NCBI RefSeq assembly: GCF_003311645.1
Contig: NZ_QEST01000079.1
Coordinates: 1 to 64,000, forward strand
Reading direction: 5' to 3'
From: Streptomyces sp. PT12
GTDB taxonomy: Bacteria > Actinomycetota > Actinomycetes > Streptomycetales > Streptomycetaceae
DNA: 64,000 nucleotides
Shown: positions 18,442 through 27,895 of the stretch, one piece after another
Position numbering within the stretch: position 1 is the first letter of the stretch
Layout: each line of letters begins with the position of its first letter
Position numbers and translations under genes: made by a program
The notes under the pieces: model-generated
The model's input: only the letters and a program-made list of their open reading frames with translations
Database searches by the model: none
Told to the model about the DNA's origin: nothing

Positions 18442-19809
18442 ATGGGCCACACGGCCATCCCGCAGGATTCCGTCGGCGGGCTTTCAGCGACCGAGCACCG
18501 CCTGGACAACGGACTGCGCGTCGTGCTGTCCGAGGACCATCTCACTCCCGTCGCCGCGGTCTGCCTCTGGTACGACGTCGGCTCGCGCCACGAGGTCCCG
18601 GGCCGCACCGGGCTGGCCCATCTCTTCGAGCACCTGATGTTCCAGGGCTCCGAACAGGTGCGCGGGAACGGCCACTTCGAGCTCGTCCAGGGAGCGGGCG
18701 GCTCGCTCAACGGCACCACCAGCTTCGAACGCACCAACTACTTCGAGACCATGCCCGCCCATCAGGTGGAGCTGGCCCTGTGGCTCGAGGCCGACCGGAT
18801 GGGCACGCTGCTGAGCGCGCTGGACGAGGAGTCCCTGGAGAATCAGCGCGATGTCGTGAAGAACGAACGCCGCCAGCGCTACGACAACGTCCCCTACGGC
18901 ACGGCGTTCGAGCGGCTGACCGCCAAGGTCCACCCCGAGGGCCACCCGTACCACCACGTCCCCATCGGCTCGATGGCCGACCTGGACGCCGCCTCGCTCG
19001 AGGACGCGCGGGAGTTCTTCCGCACCTACTACGCGCCCAACAACGCCGTGCTCGCCGTCGTGGGCGACATCGACCCCGAGCGGGTCCTCGCCTGGGTGGA
19101 GAAGTACTTCGGCTCGATCCCCTCCCACGAGGGCAAACTCCCCCCGCGCGACGGCTCGTTGCCCGACGTCATCGGCGAGGAGCTGCGCGAGGTGATCGAG
19201 GAGGACGTGCCCGCCCGCGCCCTGATGGCCGCCTACCGGCTGCCCCACGACGGAACGCGCGAGGCGGACGCCGCCGACCTCGCGCTCACCGTGCTCGGCG
19301 GCGGCGAGTCCTCCCGCCTGCACAACCGCCTGGTCCGCCGCGACCGCACCGCCGTGACCGCCGGGTTCGGCCTGCTGCGGCTTGCGGGGGCGCCGTCGAT
19401 GGGCTGGCTCGACGTCAAGACCTCGGGCGACGCGACGGTCCCCGAGATCGAGGCTGCGGTGGACGAGGAGCTGGCGCGGTTCGCCGAGGAGGGCCCGACC
19501 CCCGAGGAGATGGAGCGCGCCCAGGCGCAGCTCGAGCGCGAGTGGCTGGACCGGCTCGCCACCGTGGGCGGCAGGGCGGACGAGCTGTGCCGCTTCGCCG
19601 TGCTCTTCGGCGACCCGCAGCTCGCGCTGACCGCCGTGCGGCGGATCATGGAGGTCACCCCCGACGAGGTGCGGGCCGTCGCCGCCGCCAGGCTGCGCCC
19701 CGACAACCGCGCCGTGCTGGTCTACGAGCCCACCGGGCCCACCGAGGAAGCGGACGCCGAGGCCGCCGAAGCAACCGACATCACCGACGCCGAAGGGGCT
19801 GACCAGTGA
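18442..19809 (+). CDS. M16 zinc metallopeptidase, catalytic subunit
   Basis: A 455-residue M16 (pitrilysin-like) peptidase. The inverted zinc motif HxxEH is intact in HLFEHLMFQGS (near residue 57-62), and the downstream glutamate ligand region follows (ENQRDVVKNERRQRY). It has two M16 halves, with YYAPNNAVLAVVGDI beginning the second. No signal peptide is visible, so a cytoplasmic role such as peptide clearance is likely. ATG 18442 is where homology begins. The stop overlaps the start of the second M16 gene by four bases, so the two are translated together and probably form a heterodimer like mitochondrial processing peptidase. Confidence 0.9.
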   Translation: MGHTAIPQDSVGGLSATEHRLDNGLRVVLSEDHLTPVAAVCLWYDVGSRHEVPGRTGLAHLFEHLMFQGSEQVRGNGHFELVQGAGGSLNGTTSFERTNYFETMPAHQVELALWLEADRMGTLLSALDEESLENQRDVVKNERRQRYDNVPYGTAFERLTAKVHPEGHPYHHVPIGSMADLDAASLEDAREFFRTYYAPNNAVLAVVGDIDPERVLAWVEKYFGSIPSHEGKLPPRDGSLPDVIGEELREVIEEDVPARALMAAYRLPHDGTREADAADLALTVLGGGESSRLHNRLVRRDRTAVTAGFGLLRLAGAPSMGWLDVKTSGDATVPEIEAAVDEELARFAEEGPTPEEMERAQAQLEREWLDRLATVGGRADELCRFAVLFGDPQLALTAVRRIMEVTPDEVRAVAAARLRPDNRAVLVYEPTGPTEEADAEAAEATDITDAEGADQ

Positions 19810-21194
19810 CCGAGGCCAAGCCAGCCATCCAGCTCCACCCCCAGCCCACCGGGGGCGAGCCCACGCCCTGGGCGTTCCCCCGGCCCGAGCGGAGCGGCCT
19901 GCCCAACGGGATCACCGTGCTGCGCAGCCACCGCCCGGGGCAGCGGCTGATCGCCGTCGAGGTCAACATCACCGCGCCCCTTGCCGCCGAGCCCCAGGGC
20001 CAGGAGGGCGTCGCCACGATCATGGCCCGCGCGCTGAACGAGGGCACCGACAAGCACAGCGCCGAGGAGTTCGCGGCCGAGCTCGAGCGGTACGGTGCCA
20101 CCCTCGACGCGCACGCCGACCACCCGGGCCTGCGGGTCTCGTTGGAGGTGCCCGCCTCCAGGCTCGGCAAGGCACTCGGCCTGCTGGCCGACGCGCTGCG
20201 CGCCCCCGCCTTCGCCGAGAGCGAAATCGAGCGGCTGGTCCGCAACCGGCTCGACGAGATCCCCCACGAGCTGGCCAATCCCGCCCGCCGCGCCGCCATG
20301 GCGCTCTACGCCTCGCTGTTCCCCGCCGACGCCCGGATCTCCCGGCCGAGGCAGGGCACGGCGGAGACGGTCGCGCGCATCGACGCCACGTCGGTGCGCG
20401 CCTTCTACGAGGCGCACATCAGGCCCTCGGGCACCACCGTCGTGGTGGTCGGCGACCTCACCGGCATCGACCTGGACGGCGAGCTCGGCCGCACCCTCGG
20501 CGCCTGGACCGGCAAGGCCGCCGAGCCGTTCGCCTGGACCCCGGTCACGGCGGACGACACAGGGCGCGTCATCATCGTGGACCGCCCCGGCTCGGTGCAG
20601 ACCCAGCTCCTCATCGGCCGCACGGGCCCCGACCGGCACGACCCGGTCCACCCGGCCCGCCGCCTCGGCGTCTACTGCCTCGGCGGCACGATCACCTCGC
20701 GCCTCGACCGGGTGCTGCGCGAGGAGAAGGGCTACACCTACGGCATCAGGGCGTTCAGCCAGGTGCTGCTCTCCCGCGCCGACGGCACCGGGCTCTCGCT
20801 GCTCGGCATCCGCGGCTCGGTGGCCACCGAGGTGACAGGGCCTGCCCTGGCCGACCTGTGGAAGGTGCTGCGCGACCTCGCCGACGGCGGGCTCACCGAG
20901 GAGGAGCGCGACTCCGCCGCCCAGTACCTGGTGGGCGTGGCCCCGTTGAGCTTCGAGACCGCGTCCGCGGTGGCGGGGACGCTCGCGGACCAGGTGGAGG
21001 AGGAGCTGCCGGACGACTACCAGGCGACGCTCTACGCCAGGCTCGCCGAGACGGGCGCGGTCGAGGCGACGGCCGCGGTGGTCCGCGCGTTCCCCGCCGA
21101 CCGCCTTGTGACGGTCCTCGTCGGGGACGCGGAGCAGATCGCCCAGCCGGTGCGGGAGCTCGGCATCGGCGAGGTGACGGTGCTCGACGGCTGA
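19806..21194 (+). CDS. M16 peptidase-like partner without zinc motif
   Basis: A 462-residue M16-fold protein whose GTG start overlaps the previous stop (GTGA). Where a catalytic subunit has HxxEH it has VATIMARALNEGTDKHSAEE, so the zinc ligands are lost. It keeps the glycine-rich and R/Y-type features of non-catalytic M16 subunits (DRVLREEKGYTYGIRAF near residue 300). It should be the substrate-binding, non-catalytic half of a heterodimer with its neighbour. A strong hairpin ends the pair. The loss of the motif is normal for beta-type subunits and is not decay. Confidence 0.88.
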   Translation: MTEAKPAIQLHPQPTGGEPTPWAFPRPERSGLPNGITVLRSHRPGQRLIAVEVNITAPLAAEPQGQEGVATIMARALNEGTDKHSAEEFAAELERYGATLDAHADHPGLRVSLEVPASRLGKALGLLADALRAPAFAESEIERLVRNRLDEIPHELANPARRAAMALYASLFPADARISRPRQGTAETVARIDATSVRAFYEAHIRPSGTTVVVVGDLTGIDLDGELGRTLGAWTGKAAEPFAWTPVTADDTGRVIIVDRPGSVQTQLLIGRTGPDRHDPVHPARRLGVYCLGGTITSRLDRVLREEKGYTYGIRAFSQVLLSRADGTGLSLLGIRGSVATEVTGPALADLWKVLRDLADGGLTEEERDSAAQYLVGVAPLSFETASAVAGTLADQVEEELPDDYQATLYARLAETGAVEATAAVVRAFPADRLVTVLVGDAEQIAQPVRELGIGEVTVLDG

Positions 21195-21213
21195 CCCGGA
21201 GCGGCCACCCGCA

Positions 21214-21247
21214 CCGCGGCCCCCGGCGTGCGCGCCGGGGGCCGCGG
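21214..21247 (+). terminator. Terminator hairpin after the M16 pair
   Basis: A 15-bp perfect stem (21214-21228 with 21233-21247) and a four-base loop TGCG lie 19 bp after the M16 stop. The stem is almost all G and C and has no T-run. Confidence 0.75.
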
Positions 21248-21425
21248 GCATTCGCGCGCTTCCCCGTGACCGGCCGCGCTTCATGCGCGCTTCGGCTCGA
21301 GGCCGAAAAACGCTTCGTTTTACCGGGGCGCTATCGGCATTCACGGAGTTGTGCCATACAGTTCCCCCCAGTGACCCGGTAGTAATGCGACAGGGCAGAC
21401 GCCGGCTTGCCTTGGGGGTTTGTTG

Positions 21426-22103
21426 ATGCGTATCTCCGCGCACACGGTATGCACGGCGATCCGTGACGACATTGTCGCCGGTGTCCTGCCGCCGGGCGCC
21501 AGGCTCGCCGAGGAGCAGTTGGCGCAGCGGTACGGCGTCTCCCGCGTCCCGGTGCGCGAGGCGCTGCGCACGCTCGAGTCGGAGGGCTTCGTCGTCTCGC
21601 GGCGGCACGCCGGGGCCTGTGTCGCGGAGTTGGGCGACCGCGAGGCGGCCGATCTGCTCGACATCAGGGCGCTGATCGAGCCGCTCGGCGCGGCCAGGGC
21701 GGCGCAGCGGCGCACCGAGGCGCACCTGAAGGTGCTGCGCGGCCTGGTGCGTCTCGGGCGTCAGCGCGCAGGCCAGGGGCAGGAGTCGGACCTGCGGTCG
21801 CTGGGCGACTGGTTCCACGAGACGGTCGCCCAGGCCACGTGCTCGCCCGGGCTGACGGCCCTGCTGATCCAGATCCGCCGCAAGATCACCTGGCTGTACA
21901 CCGCGGAGCCCGTCTCGCGCGCCGTCGTCCTGTGGCAGGAGCGGGGCGCGTTGGTGGACGCCATCGCGCGCGGCGACGCCGAGCGCGCCCGCGCCCTGTC
22001 GGCGGCCCAGCTCGACCGCGCCACCCCCGCGCGGCGGCAGTTCAGGGCGGTCGCCGTGAGAAGCCCGAAACCTGCCGTAAACACAGTGCGCGGCCAGATT
22101 TAA
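21426..22103 (+). CDS. GntR-family regulator with FCD domain
   Basis: A 225-residue regulator. The winged helix is at residues 5-70 (AEEQLAQRYGVSRVPVREAL). The FCD-type domain follows, with DWFHETVAQA as its central helix. The two later histidines that bind metal in FCD proteins appear to be replaced (LWQERGALVDAI, ALSAAQLDRA), so a metal-free ligand pocket is likely. ATG 21426 has GGGGG nearby; TTG 21420 or 21423 would add two residues or one. The C-terminal 25 residues are basic and unstructured. It converges on the HPr gene, which raises but does not prove a link to sugar uptake. Confidence 0.82.
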   Translation: MRISAHTVCTAIRDDIVAGVLPPGARLAEEQLAQRYGVSRVPVREALRTLESEGFVVSRRHAGACVAELGDREAADLLDIRALIEPLGAARAAQRRTEAHLKVLRGLVRLGRQRAGQGQESDLRSLGDWFHETVAQATCSPGLTALLIQIRRKITWLYTAEPVSRAVVLWQERGALVDAIARGDAERARALSAAQLDRATPARRQFRAVAVRSPKPAVNTVRGQI

Positions 22104-22151
22104 CAGCGACCGTATACACCTGGGAATGGCGCGCCCGAATTCCGTTCCGTG

Positions 22152-22169
22152 AATGGCGCGGCCGCCATT
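22152..22169. terminator. Small hairpin between convergent GntR and HPr genes
   Basis: AATGGCG (22152-22158) pairs with CGCCATT (22163-22169) over a CGGC loop. The 10-mer GAATGGCGCG occurs at 22124-22133 and again at 22151-22160. The position between convergent stops suits a weak bidirectional terminator. Confidence 0.4.
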
Positions 22170-22207
22170 TCCGTGCCCGGAATTGGCGGCCTTGTCCGCA
22201 CACACAT

Positions 22208-22498
22208 TCACACGGTTTCCGGAAGCTCCTCAAGTCCTTCGGAAACGAGCTTCGCCAGCCGGTCGAGTGCCGCCTCGGCGGCCGCCGCGTCCTCCGCCCG
22301 AGAGGTCAGCGTGATCTCGTCGCCGCCCTCCGCGCCCAGGCTCAGCACCGCGAGCATGGAGGCGGCGTTCACCGCGGGGCCGTCCTTCCTCGCGATGGTC
22401 ACCGGGACGCCGGTCGCCATGGCGGCGCGGACGAAGATCGAGGCGGGACGGGCGTGCAGCCCTTCTGCCCAGCCGATGGAGACGCGGCGCTCGGCCAT
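22208..22498 (-). CDS. ptsH: HPr phosphocarrier protein
   Basis: A 96-residue HPr, which carries phosphate from PTS enzyme I to sugar-specific enzymes II. The active-site histidine is in GLHARPASIF (residue about 15). The serine-46 region reads AASMLAVLSLGAEGGD, with a serine at the usual regulatory position. The length is normal for the family. ATG 22498 has GGAGGG seven bases upstream. No other PTS gene adjoins it, as is usual in Streptomyces. It is divergent from the acetyltransferase gene, with 98 bp between. Confidence 0.93.
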   Translation of the reverse strand: MAERRVSIGWAEGLHARPASIFVRAAMATGVPVTIARKDGPAVNAASMLAVLSLGAEGGDEITLTSRAEDAAAAEAALDRLAKLVSEGLEELPETV

Positions 22499-22596
22499 GG
22501 TGGTGCCCTCCGGGGGTGAACAGGTGCGCGGATCGGCGTCCGGCGCGGAAGGCGTGGAGCCTCCCGAACGGACACGCACAACCGTACGCTGATGTC

Positions 22597-25299
22597 ATGC
22601 GCGCGCCCGCCAAGACTCCCTACCCGGCGCACTGGGAGGCCGATGTGGTGCTGCGCGACGGCGGCACCGCCCACATCAGACCCATCACCCCCGACGACGC
22701 CGACCGGCTGGTCAGCTTCTACGAGCGCGTCTCCGACGAGTCCAAGTACTACCGCTTCTTCGCGCCCTACCCGCGCCTCTCCGACCGCGACGTCCACCGC
22801 TTCACCCACCACGACTACGTCGACCGCGTCGGCCTCGCCGCCACCGTGGGCGACGACTTCCTCGCCACCGTCCGCTACGACCGGGTGGACGAACGCGGCG
22901 CCGCGGCCTCGCCGCCCGCCGACCGCGCGGAGGTGGCGTTCCTCGTCGAGGACGCCCACCAGGGCCGGGGGCTCGCCTCCGCGCTGCTCGAACACATCGC
23001 CGCGGTCGCGGGGGAGCGCGGCATCCGCCGCTTCGAGGCCGAGGTGCTGCCCGCCAACTCCGCGATGATCAAGGTCTTCACCGACGCCGGATACGCCCAG
23101 CGCCGCAGCTTCGCCGACGGCTCGGTCCACCTCACCCTCGACCTCGAACCGACCGCCGAGTCCCTGGCCGTCATGCGCGCCAGGGAGCAGCGCGCCGAGG
23201 CCAGGTCGGTGCAGCGGCTGCTCGCCCCGCGCAGTGTCGCCGTCGTCGGGGTGAGCCGGGGCGCGGGAGGAGCGGGCCGGGGCGTGCTCGCCGGGCTGCG
23301 CGCGGGCGGGTTCACGGGGAGCCTGTACGCGGTCAACGCCGCGCTGCCCGCGGGAAGGAGCGAGCTTGGCGGCGTTCCGGCGTTCCGCTCCGTCGGCGCC
23401 ATCGGCGCGCCCGTCGACCTGGCCGTGCTCGCCGTGCCCGCAGCCCGCGTGGCCGACGTGGTCGCCGACTGCGGCGAGCACGGGACGCAGGGCCTGGTGG
23501 TCCTCGCCGCGGGGCACTCGCGCGATGAGCAGCGCGAACTCGTGGCCCGCGCACGGGCGTACGGGATGCGGATCATCGGCCCCGACGCGTTCGGCGTGAT
23601 CAATACCGCCCCCGCCGTGCGGCTCAACGCCAGCCCCGCGCCCCGGCTGCCGAGGGCGGGTCGGATCGGGCTGTTCACGCAGTCCGCCGCGATCGGCATC
23701 GCCGTCCTCGACGAGCTGGAACGCCGCGGCGCCGGGCTCTCCACGTTCCTGTCCGCCGGGAACCGCGCCGACCTGTCGGGCAACGACGCCCTCCAGTACT
23801 GGTACGAGGACCGGGACACCGATGTCGCCCTGATGTACCTCGAATCGGTCGGCAACCCCCGCAAGTTCACCCGCGTCGCCCGGCGCAGCGCCGCGGCGGG
23901 CAAGCCGGTCGTGGTGGTGCGCGGCGGGCGGCACAGCGGCGGGCTGCCGCCGCACGGCCACGCCGTCCCCGTGGGCAACGCGCCCGAGCCCACCGTCTCC
24001 GCGCTGCTCAGCCAGGCCGGGGTGATCGAGACCGACACCGCCGTCGAGCTGGTCGACACGGGCCTGCTCCTGGCCCACCAGCCGCTGCCCAGGGGGCCAA
24101 GGGTGGCCGTGGTCGGCCGGGCCGAGGCGCTGGCCCTCGTCGCGTACGACGCCTGCCGCGCCCAGGGCCTGAAGCCCCTGCCGCCCTCGCGCCCCGACGA
24201 CCTCGGGCCCGCGCTCGAGGCCGCGCTCGCCGACCCCGGCACCGACGCGGTCGTCGTCACCGCGGTGCCCACGGTGGACGACGAGGCGGGGGACCCGGAC
24301 GAGGGGGAGGTGGTGAGGGCCGTGGCCGACGCCGTCGGGCGGGCCGCCGGGGGCGGCAAGCCGGTGGTCGTCGCACACCTCGCCCTCGACCGCCTGGCCA
24401 GCGCGCTCAGCGCGCGGGGCGTGCCCGCCTACCCCTCGGCCGAACGCGCCGTCCGCGCGCTGGCGCACGCCGTCCGGCATGCCGCGTGGCGGGCCGACGC
24501 CGCCGAGCCCGGGCGCGTTCCCGCCTATGACGACATCGACGAGCCCGCCGCCGCCCGCGTGCTCGCCGACGCCACCCGCGCCGACCCTGGCGGGGCGGCG
24601 CCGGCCGTTGTCCTCGACGCCGACCGCACCCGCGAACTCCTCGCCGCCTACGGCATCGCCGTGCCCCCGACGCTGCCCGCCCCCGACCCCGACGCCGCGG
24701 TCGAGGCGGCGAGGCGGCTCGGCTACCCGGTCGCCCTCAAGCCCACCGCGGGCCGCCTCCGCCACCGCGCGGACCTCGGCGGCGTCCGCCTCGGACTGGC
24801 CACCGAGGGCGAACTCCGCAGGGCGCACGCCGAGCTGACGCGCCACCCCAGCGCGCAGAGCGCCCCCGGCGCACTCCGGCTCGTGGTGCAGGCGATGGTG
24901 CCCCGGGGCGTGGACACTGTGGCGCGCGCGACCGTGGATCCCGCCGTGGGCGCGCTGCTGTCGTTCGGCCTGGCGGGGGCGCCGTCCGAGCTGCTCGGCG
25001 ACGTGGGCCACCGCCTGCTGCCCGTCACCGACCGGGACGCGGCCGAGCTGGTGCGTTCCATCGCCGCGGCCCCCATGCTGTTCGGCTGGCGCGGCGCTGA
25101 GCCGGTCGACACCGCCGCCCTCGAGGAGCTGCTGCTGCGCCTCGGCCGCCTCGTCGACGACCACCCCGAGATCGCCGAAGTCACCCTGGAACCCGTCGTC
25201 GTGGCCCCGCGCGGCGCCACCGCGCTGGCCGCGGCCGTGCACGTCGCGCCCCCGCCGCCGCGTGCGGACCTGGGCCCGCGCCGGCTGCCCGCCTACTGA
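22597..25299 (+). CDS. Pat-type protein lysine acetyltransferase, GNAT plus ADP-forming acyl-CoA synthetase-like
   Basis: A 900-residue fusion. A GNAT acetyltransferase lies at residues 20-190 (EDAHQGRGLASALLEHIA is the CoA-binding motif A). CoA-binding and succinyl-CoA-ligase-like domains follow (LLAPRSVAVVGVSRG, LFTQSAAIGIAVLDEL), then an ATP-grasp domain (LLAAYGIAVPPTLP, GYPVALKP). Related Pat enzymes acetylate and inactivate acyl-CoA synthetases. With the GNAT at the N-terminus it matches the Streptomyces layout rather than the enterobacterial one. The synthetase domain lacks the phosphohistidine segment, so it probably acts as a sensor. ATG 22597 is where homology starts. Confidence 0.9.
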   Translation: MRAPAKTPYPAHWEADVVLRDGGTAHIRPITPDDADRLVSFYERVSDESKYYRFFAPYPRLSDRDVHRFTHHDYVDRVGLAATVGDDFLATVRYDRVDERGAAASPPADRAEVAFLVEDAHQGRGLASALLEHIAAVAGERGIRRFEAEVLPANSAMIKVFTDAGYAQRRSFADGSVHLTLDLEPTAESLAVMRAREQRAEARSVQRLLAPRSVAVVGVSRGAGGAGRGVLAGLRAGGFTGSLYAVNAALPAGRSELGGVPAFRSVGAIGAPVDLAVLAVPAARVADVVADCGEHGTQGLVVLAAGHSRDEQRELVARARAYGMRIIGPDAFGVINTAPAVRLNASPAPRLPRAGRIGLFTQSAAIGIAVLDELERRGAGLSTFLSAGNRADLSGNDALQYWYEDRDTDVALMYLESVGNPRKFTRVARRSAAAGKPVVVVRGGRHSGGLPPHGHAVPVGNAPEPTVSALLSQAGVIETDTAVELVDTGLLLAHQPLPRGPRVAVVGRAEALALVAYDACRAQGLKPLPPSRPDDLGPALEAALADPGTDAVVVTAVPTVDDEAGDPDEGEVVRAVADAVGRAAGGGKPVVVAHLALDRLASALSARGVPAYPSAERAVRALAHAVRHAAWRADAAEPGRVPAYDDIDEPAAARVLADATRADPGGAAPAVVLDADRTRELLAAYGIAVPPTLPAPDPDAAVEAARRLGYPVALKPTAGRLRHRADLGGVRLGLATEGELRRAHAELTRHPSAQSAPGALRLVVQAMVPRGVDTVARATVDPAVGALLSFGLAGAPSELLGDVGHRLLPVTDRDAAELVRSIAAAPMLFGWRGAEPVDTAALEELLLRLGRLVDDHPEIAEVTLEPVVVAPRGATALAAAVHVAPPPPRADLGPRRLPAY

Positions 25300-25346
25300 C
25301 GCCGAGCGGCCCTTCCGGGAACGGTGCCGCCCCGTAGGATGGGCGC

Positions 25347-25934
25347 ATGGCGAAGACCGGTACGACGTCCCAGGGGCTGCGGGAGGCGATCGAGCGCAGC
25401 GGGTACTACCCGGCGCTGGTCGCCGAGGCGGTGGAGGCCGCCGTGGGACGGGAGCCCGTCGTCTCCTTCCTGGTCCACCAGGAGACGACGTTCGACAGCA
25501 ACGAAGTGCGCCGTCACGCCACCGTCCTCGTGCTGACGGGCACCCGCTTCATCGTCAGCCACACCGACGAGCAGTCGGCGGACAGCTCCGCCCCCGCGCC
25601 GTACGCCACCACATCCACCGAGTCCGTCAAGCTCTCGCGGATCGCCTCCGTGGTGATCAGCCGCGTCGTGTCGGACCCCCAGTCGTACGCCCCCGGCACG
25701 CTTCCCAGGGAGGTCGTGCTGACCATCGGCTGGGGCGCCGTCTCGCGCATCGACATGGAGCCCGCGAGCTGCGGCGACCCCAACTGCGAGGCCGACCACG
25801 GCTACACCGGCTCGACCACGGCCGACGACCTGTCGCTGCGCATCAGCGAGGCGGGCGACGGCCCCGAGACGGTCCGTCAGACCCTCGAGTTCGCGCAGGC
25901 GCTCTCCGAGGCGACGGCGGTGGCCGGCAGGTGA
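25347..25934 (+). CDS. DUF5998 family protein
   Basis: A 195-residue protein of unknown function, conserved in actinomycetes directly upstream of the phosphatase-family gene. It starts with a helix (SQGLREAIERSGYYPALV), then a beta-rich body (SFLVHQETTFDSNEVRRH, VLTGTRFIVSHTDE). A cysteine/histidine element, CGDPNCEADHGYTG, could bind metal. No signal peptide or membrane segment is present. The stop overlaps the GTG of the next gene by four bases, so the two proteins are made together and may act in one process. ATG 25347 is the only early start in the family frame. Confidence 0.85.
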   Translation: MAKTGTTSQGLREAIERSGYYPALVAEAVEAAVGREPVVSFLVHQETTFDSNEVRRHATVLVLTGTRFIVSHTDEQSADSSAPAPYATTSTESVKLSRIASVVISRVVSDPQSYAPGTLPREVVLTIGWGAVSRIDMEPASCGDPNCEADHGYTGSTTADDLSLRISEAGDGPETVRQTLEFAQALSEATAVAGR

Positions 25935-27154
25935 CGTTTCCCCCGCAGGGGAGTTCGGGGTTCTCCCCGTCCCAGGCCCACGACCCCGCGCCGCTCGATC
26001 CGCGCGAGGCGCCCGCGCCGAGGTACGGGTCGGGATCGCTCGCCGATGTCCTCCCGGCGGTGGCCGCCGGTCTCGGCGTCCCCGGTCTGAGCTCGGGCCT
26101 CGCGCTGCCGCCCGCCGATCGCGTCTGCGTCTTCCTCGTCGACGGCCTTGGCTGGGAGTCGCTGCGCGCGCACCCCGAGGCCGCCCCGTTCCTCACGTCC
26201 CTGCTGCCCACGTCCCGCGCCGGCGCCGGCGAGCCCATCACGTGCGGCTTCCCCGCGACCACCGCGACCTCCCTGGCCTCCGTCGGCACCGGCCTCGCCC
26301 CGCACGCCCACGGCCTGGTCGGCTACGCCGCGCTGGACCCCGCCACGGGGCGCCTGATGAACCAGCTGCGCTGGGACCCCTGGACCGAGCCCAGGCGCTG
26401 GCAGCCGCACCCCACGGTCTTCGAGCTCGCCCACGCCGCGGGCGTCGCCACCGCCCAGGTCTCCGCTCCCCACTTCGCCAGGACCCCGCTCACCCAGGTC
26501 GCGCTCACCGGCGGCACGTTCGTCGGCCGCCTCGATGCGGAGGAGCGCATGGACGTCGCCGCGCGCCGGCTCGCGGCCGCCGACCGTGCGCTGGTCTACA
26601 CGTACTACTCCGAGGTGGACGGCACGGGCCACCGCACCGGCACCGGCTCCCCGGCCTGGCTCGCCGAGCTGCGCCACGTCGACCGCCTCGCCCAGCGCCT
26701 CGCGGAGCAGCTGCCGCCGCGCTCCGCCCTGTACATCACCGCCGATCACGGCATGGTGAACATCCCCGAGACCCCCGAGGCGCGGTTCGACTTCGACGAG
26801 GACTGGGAGCTGCGCGCTGGCGTGGCCCTCCTCGGTGGCGAGGGCCGCGCCCGCCACGTCTACGCGGTGCCGGGCGCCGCGGCCGACGTGCACGCCGTCT
26901 GGAGCGAGGTGCTGGCGGGGCAGGCGTTCGTGGTCACCCGCGACGAGGCGGTCGCCCTCGGCTGGTTCGGGCCGCCGGGCACCCCGCTCGAGGACCGCGT
27001 CCGCGACCGCGTCGGCGACGTCGTGGTGGCGATGACCGGCGTGGCCAGCGTGATCGCCAGCGTCAACGAGCCCAAGGAGTCGGCCCTCATCGGCATGCAC
27101 GGATCCGTCACCCCCGCCGAGCAGCTCGTCCCGCTCCTCGAAGTACGCACCTGA
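25931..27154 (+). CDS. Alkaline phosphatase superfamily, nucleotide pyrophosphatase-like hydrolase
   Basis: A 407-residue metal-dependent hydrolase. The family's metal and nucleophile residues are visible: VFLVDGLGWES (metal aspartate, near residue 65), CGFPATTATSLASVGTG (threonine nucleophile), SEVDGTGHRTG and ITADHGMVNIP (metal aspartate and histidine). This layout matches bacterial phosphodiesterase/nucleotide pyrophosphatase-like proteins. No signal peptide is seen, so it should act in the cytoplasm. The GTG start overlaps the DUF5998 stop (GTGA), and thymidine kinase follows 16 bp later, so an operon linked to nucleotide handling is plausible. The substrate is not known. Confidence 0.87.
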   Translation: MTFPPQGSSGFSPSQAHDPAPLDPREAPAPRYGSGSLADVLPAVAAGLGVPGLSSGLALPPADRVCVFLVDGLGWESLRAHPEAAPFLTSLLPTSRAGAGEPITCGFPATTATSLASVGTGLAPHAHGLVGYAALDPATGRLMNQLRWDPWTEPRRWQPHPTVFELAHAAGVATAQVSAPHFARTPLTQVALTGGTFVGRLDAEERMDVAARRLAAADRALVYTYYSEVDGTGHRTGTGSPAWLAELRHVDRLAQRLAEQLPPRSALYITADHGMVNIPETPEARFDFDEDWELRAGVALLGGEGRARHVYAVPGAAADVHAVWSEVLAGQAFVVTRDEAVALGWFGPPGTPLEDRVRDRVGDVVVAMTGVASVIASVNEPKESALIGMHGSVTPAEQLVPLLEVRT

Positions 27155-27170
27155 CCGGAGCTGATCGACA

Positions 27171-27845
27171 GTGGCCGAACTCGCCTTCTTCTCCGGCACG
27201 ATGGACTGCGGCAAGAGCACTCTCGCCCTCCAGATGCGACACAACCGATCGGCCCGTGGCCTGATCGGACTGATCTTCACCAGGAACGACCGGGCAGGGG
27301 CCGGGCTGCTCTCCTCCCGCCTCGGCCTGGTGACCGACGCCATCGAGGCCGACGAGTTCTTCGACTTCCACGCCCATGTCGTCAAGTACCTGACGGCGGG
27401 CGGACGCGTCGACTACGTCATCGCGGACGAGGCGCAGTTCCTCTCGCCCGGCCAGGTGGACCAGCTCGCCAGGGTCGTCGACGACCTCGGCATCGACGTC
27501 ATCGCGTTCGGGATCACCACCGACTTCAGGACCCGCCTCTTCCCCGGCTCCCAGCGGCTGATCGAGCTGGCCGACCGCGTCGAGGTGCTCCAGGTCGAGG
27601 CGTTGTGCTGGTGCGGCGCCAAGGCCACGCACAACGCCCGCACCGTCGGCGGGCGGATGGTCGTCGAGGGCGCGCAGGTCGTGGTGGGCGACGTGGGCCA
27701 GGGCAGCGCGGGCGGCGAGGGCGCCGAGATCGGGTACGAGGTGCTGTGCCGCCGCCACCACAGGCGCCGCCTCACGGCCGCCGCGGCGGGCGCTGGCCCG
27801 CTCTCCCAGGATGTGCTCCCCACCGACCCGGTGCCCGGCCGCTGA
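27171..27845 (+). CDS. tdk: Thymidine kinase, type II
   Basis: A 224-residue thymidine kinase that phosphorylates thymidine in the salvage pathway. It has the P-loop SGTMDCGKST (residues 8-17), the Walker B DEAQFLSP, and structural zinc cysteines in CWCGAKATHNAR and CRRHH near the C-terminus. The end is slightly longer than the minimal family, with a disordered 25-residue tail. The GTG start at 27171 is 16 bp after the phosphatase stop, so it is probably cotranscribed with the two genes before it. It converges on the VOC gene. Confidence 0.93.
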   Translation: MAELAFFSGTMDCGKSTLALQMRHNRSARGLIGLIFTRNDRAGAGLLSSRLGLVTDAIEADEFFDFHAHVVKYLTAGGRVDYVIADEAQFLSPGQVDQLARVVDDLGIDVIAFGITTDFRTRLFPGSQRLIELADRVEVLQVEALCWCGAKATHNARTVGGRMVVEGAQVVVGDVGQGSAGGEGAEIGYEVLCRRHHRRRLTAAAAGAGPLSQDVLPTDPVPGR

Positions 27846-27872
27846 CCGGCCCTCCTGGGCGGGAGCCGGTCA
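27843..27872. terminator. Hairpin overlapping the tdk stop
   Basis: TGACCGGC (27843-27850) pairs with GCCGGTCA (27865-27872) with a 14-base loop. It begins at the tdk stop codon and lies between convergent genes. A second small stem, AACGGC with GCCGTT (27872-27896), follows. Confidence 0.5.
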
Positions 27873-27895
27873 ACGGCGTCGCGCGGTGGTGCCGT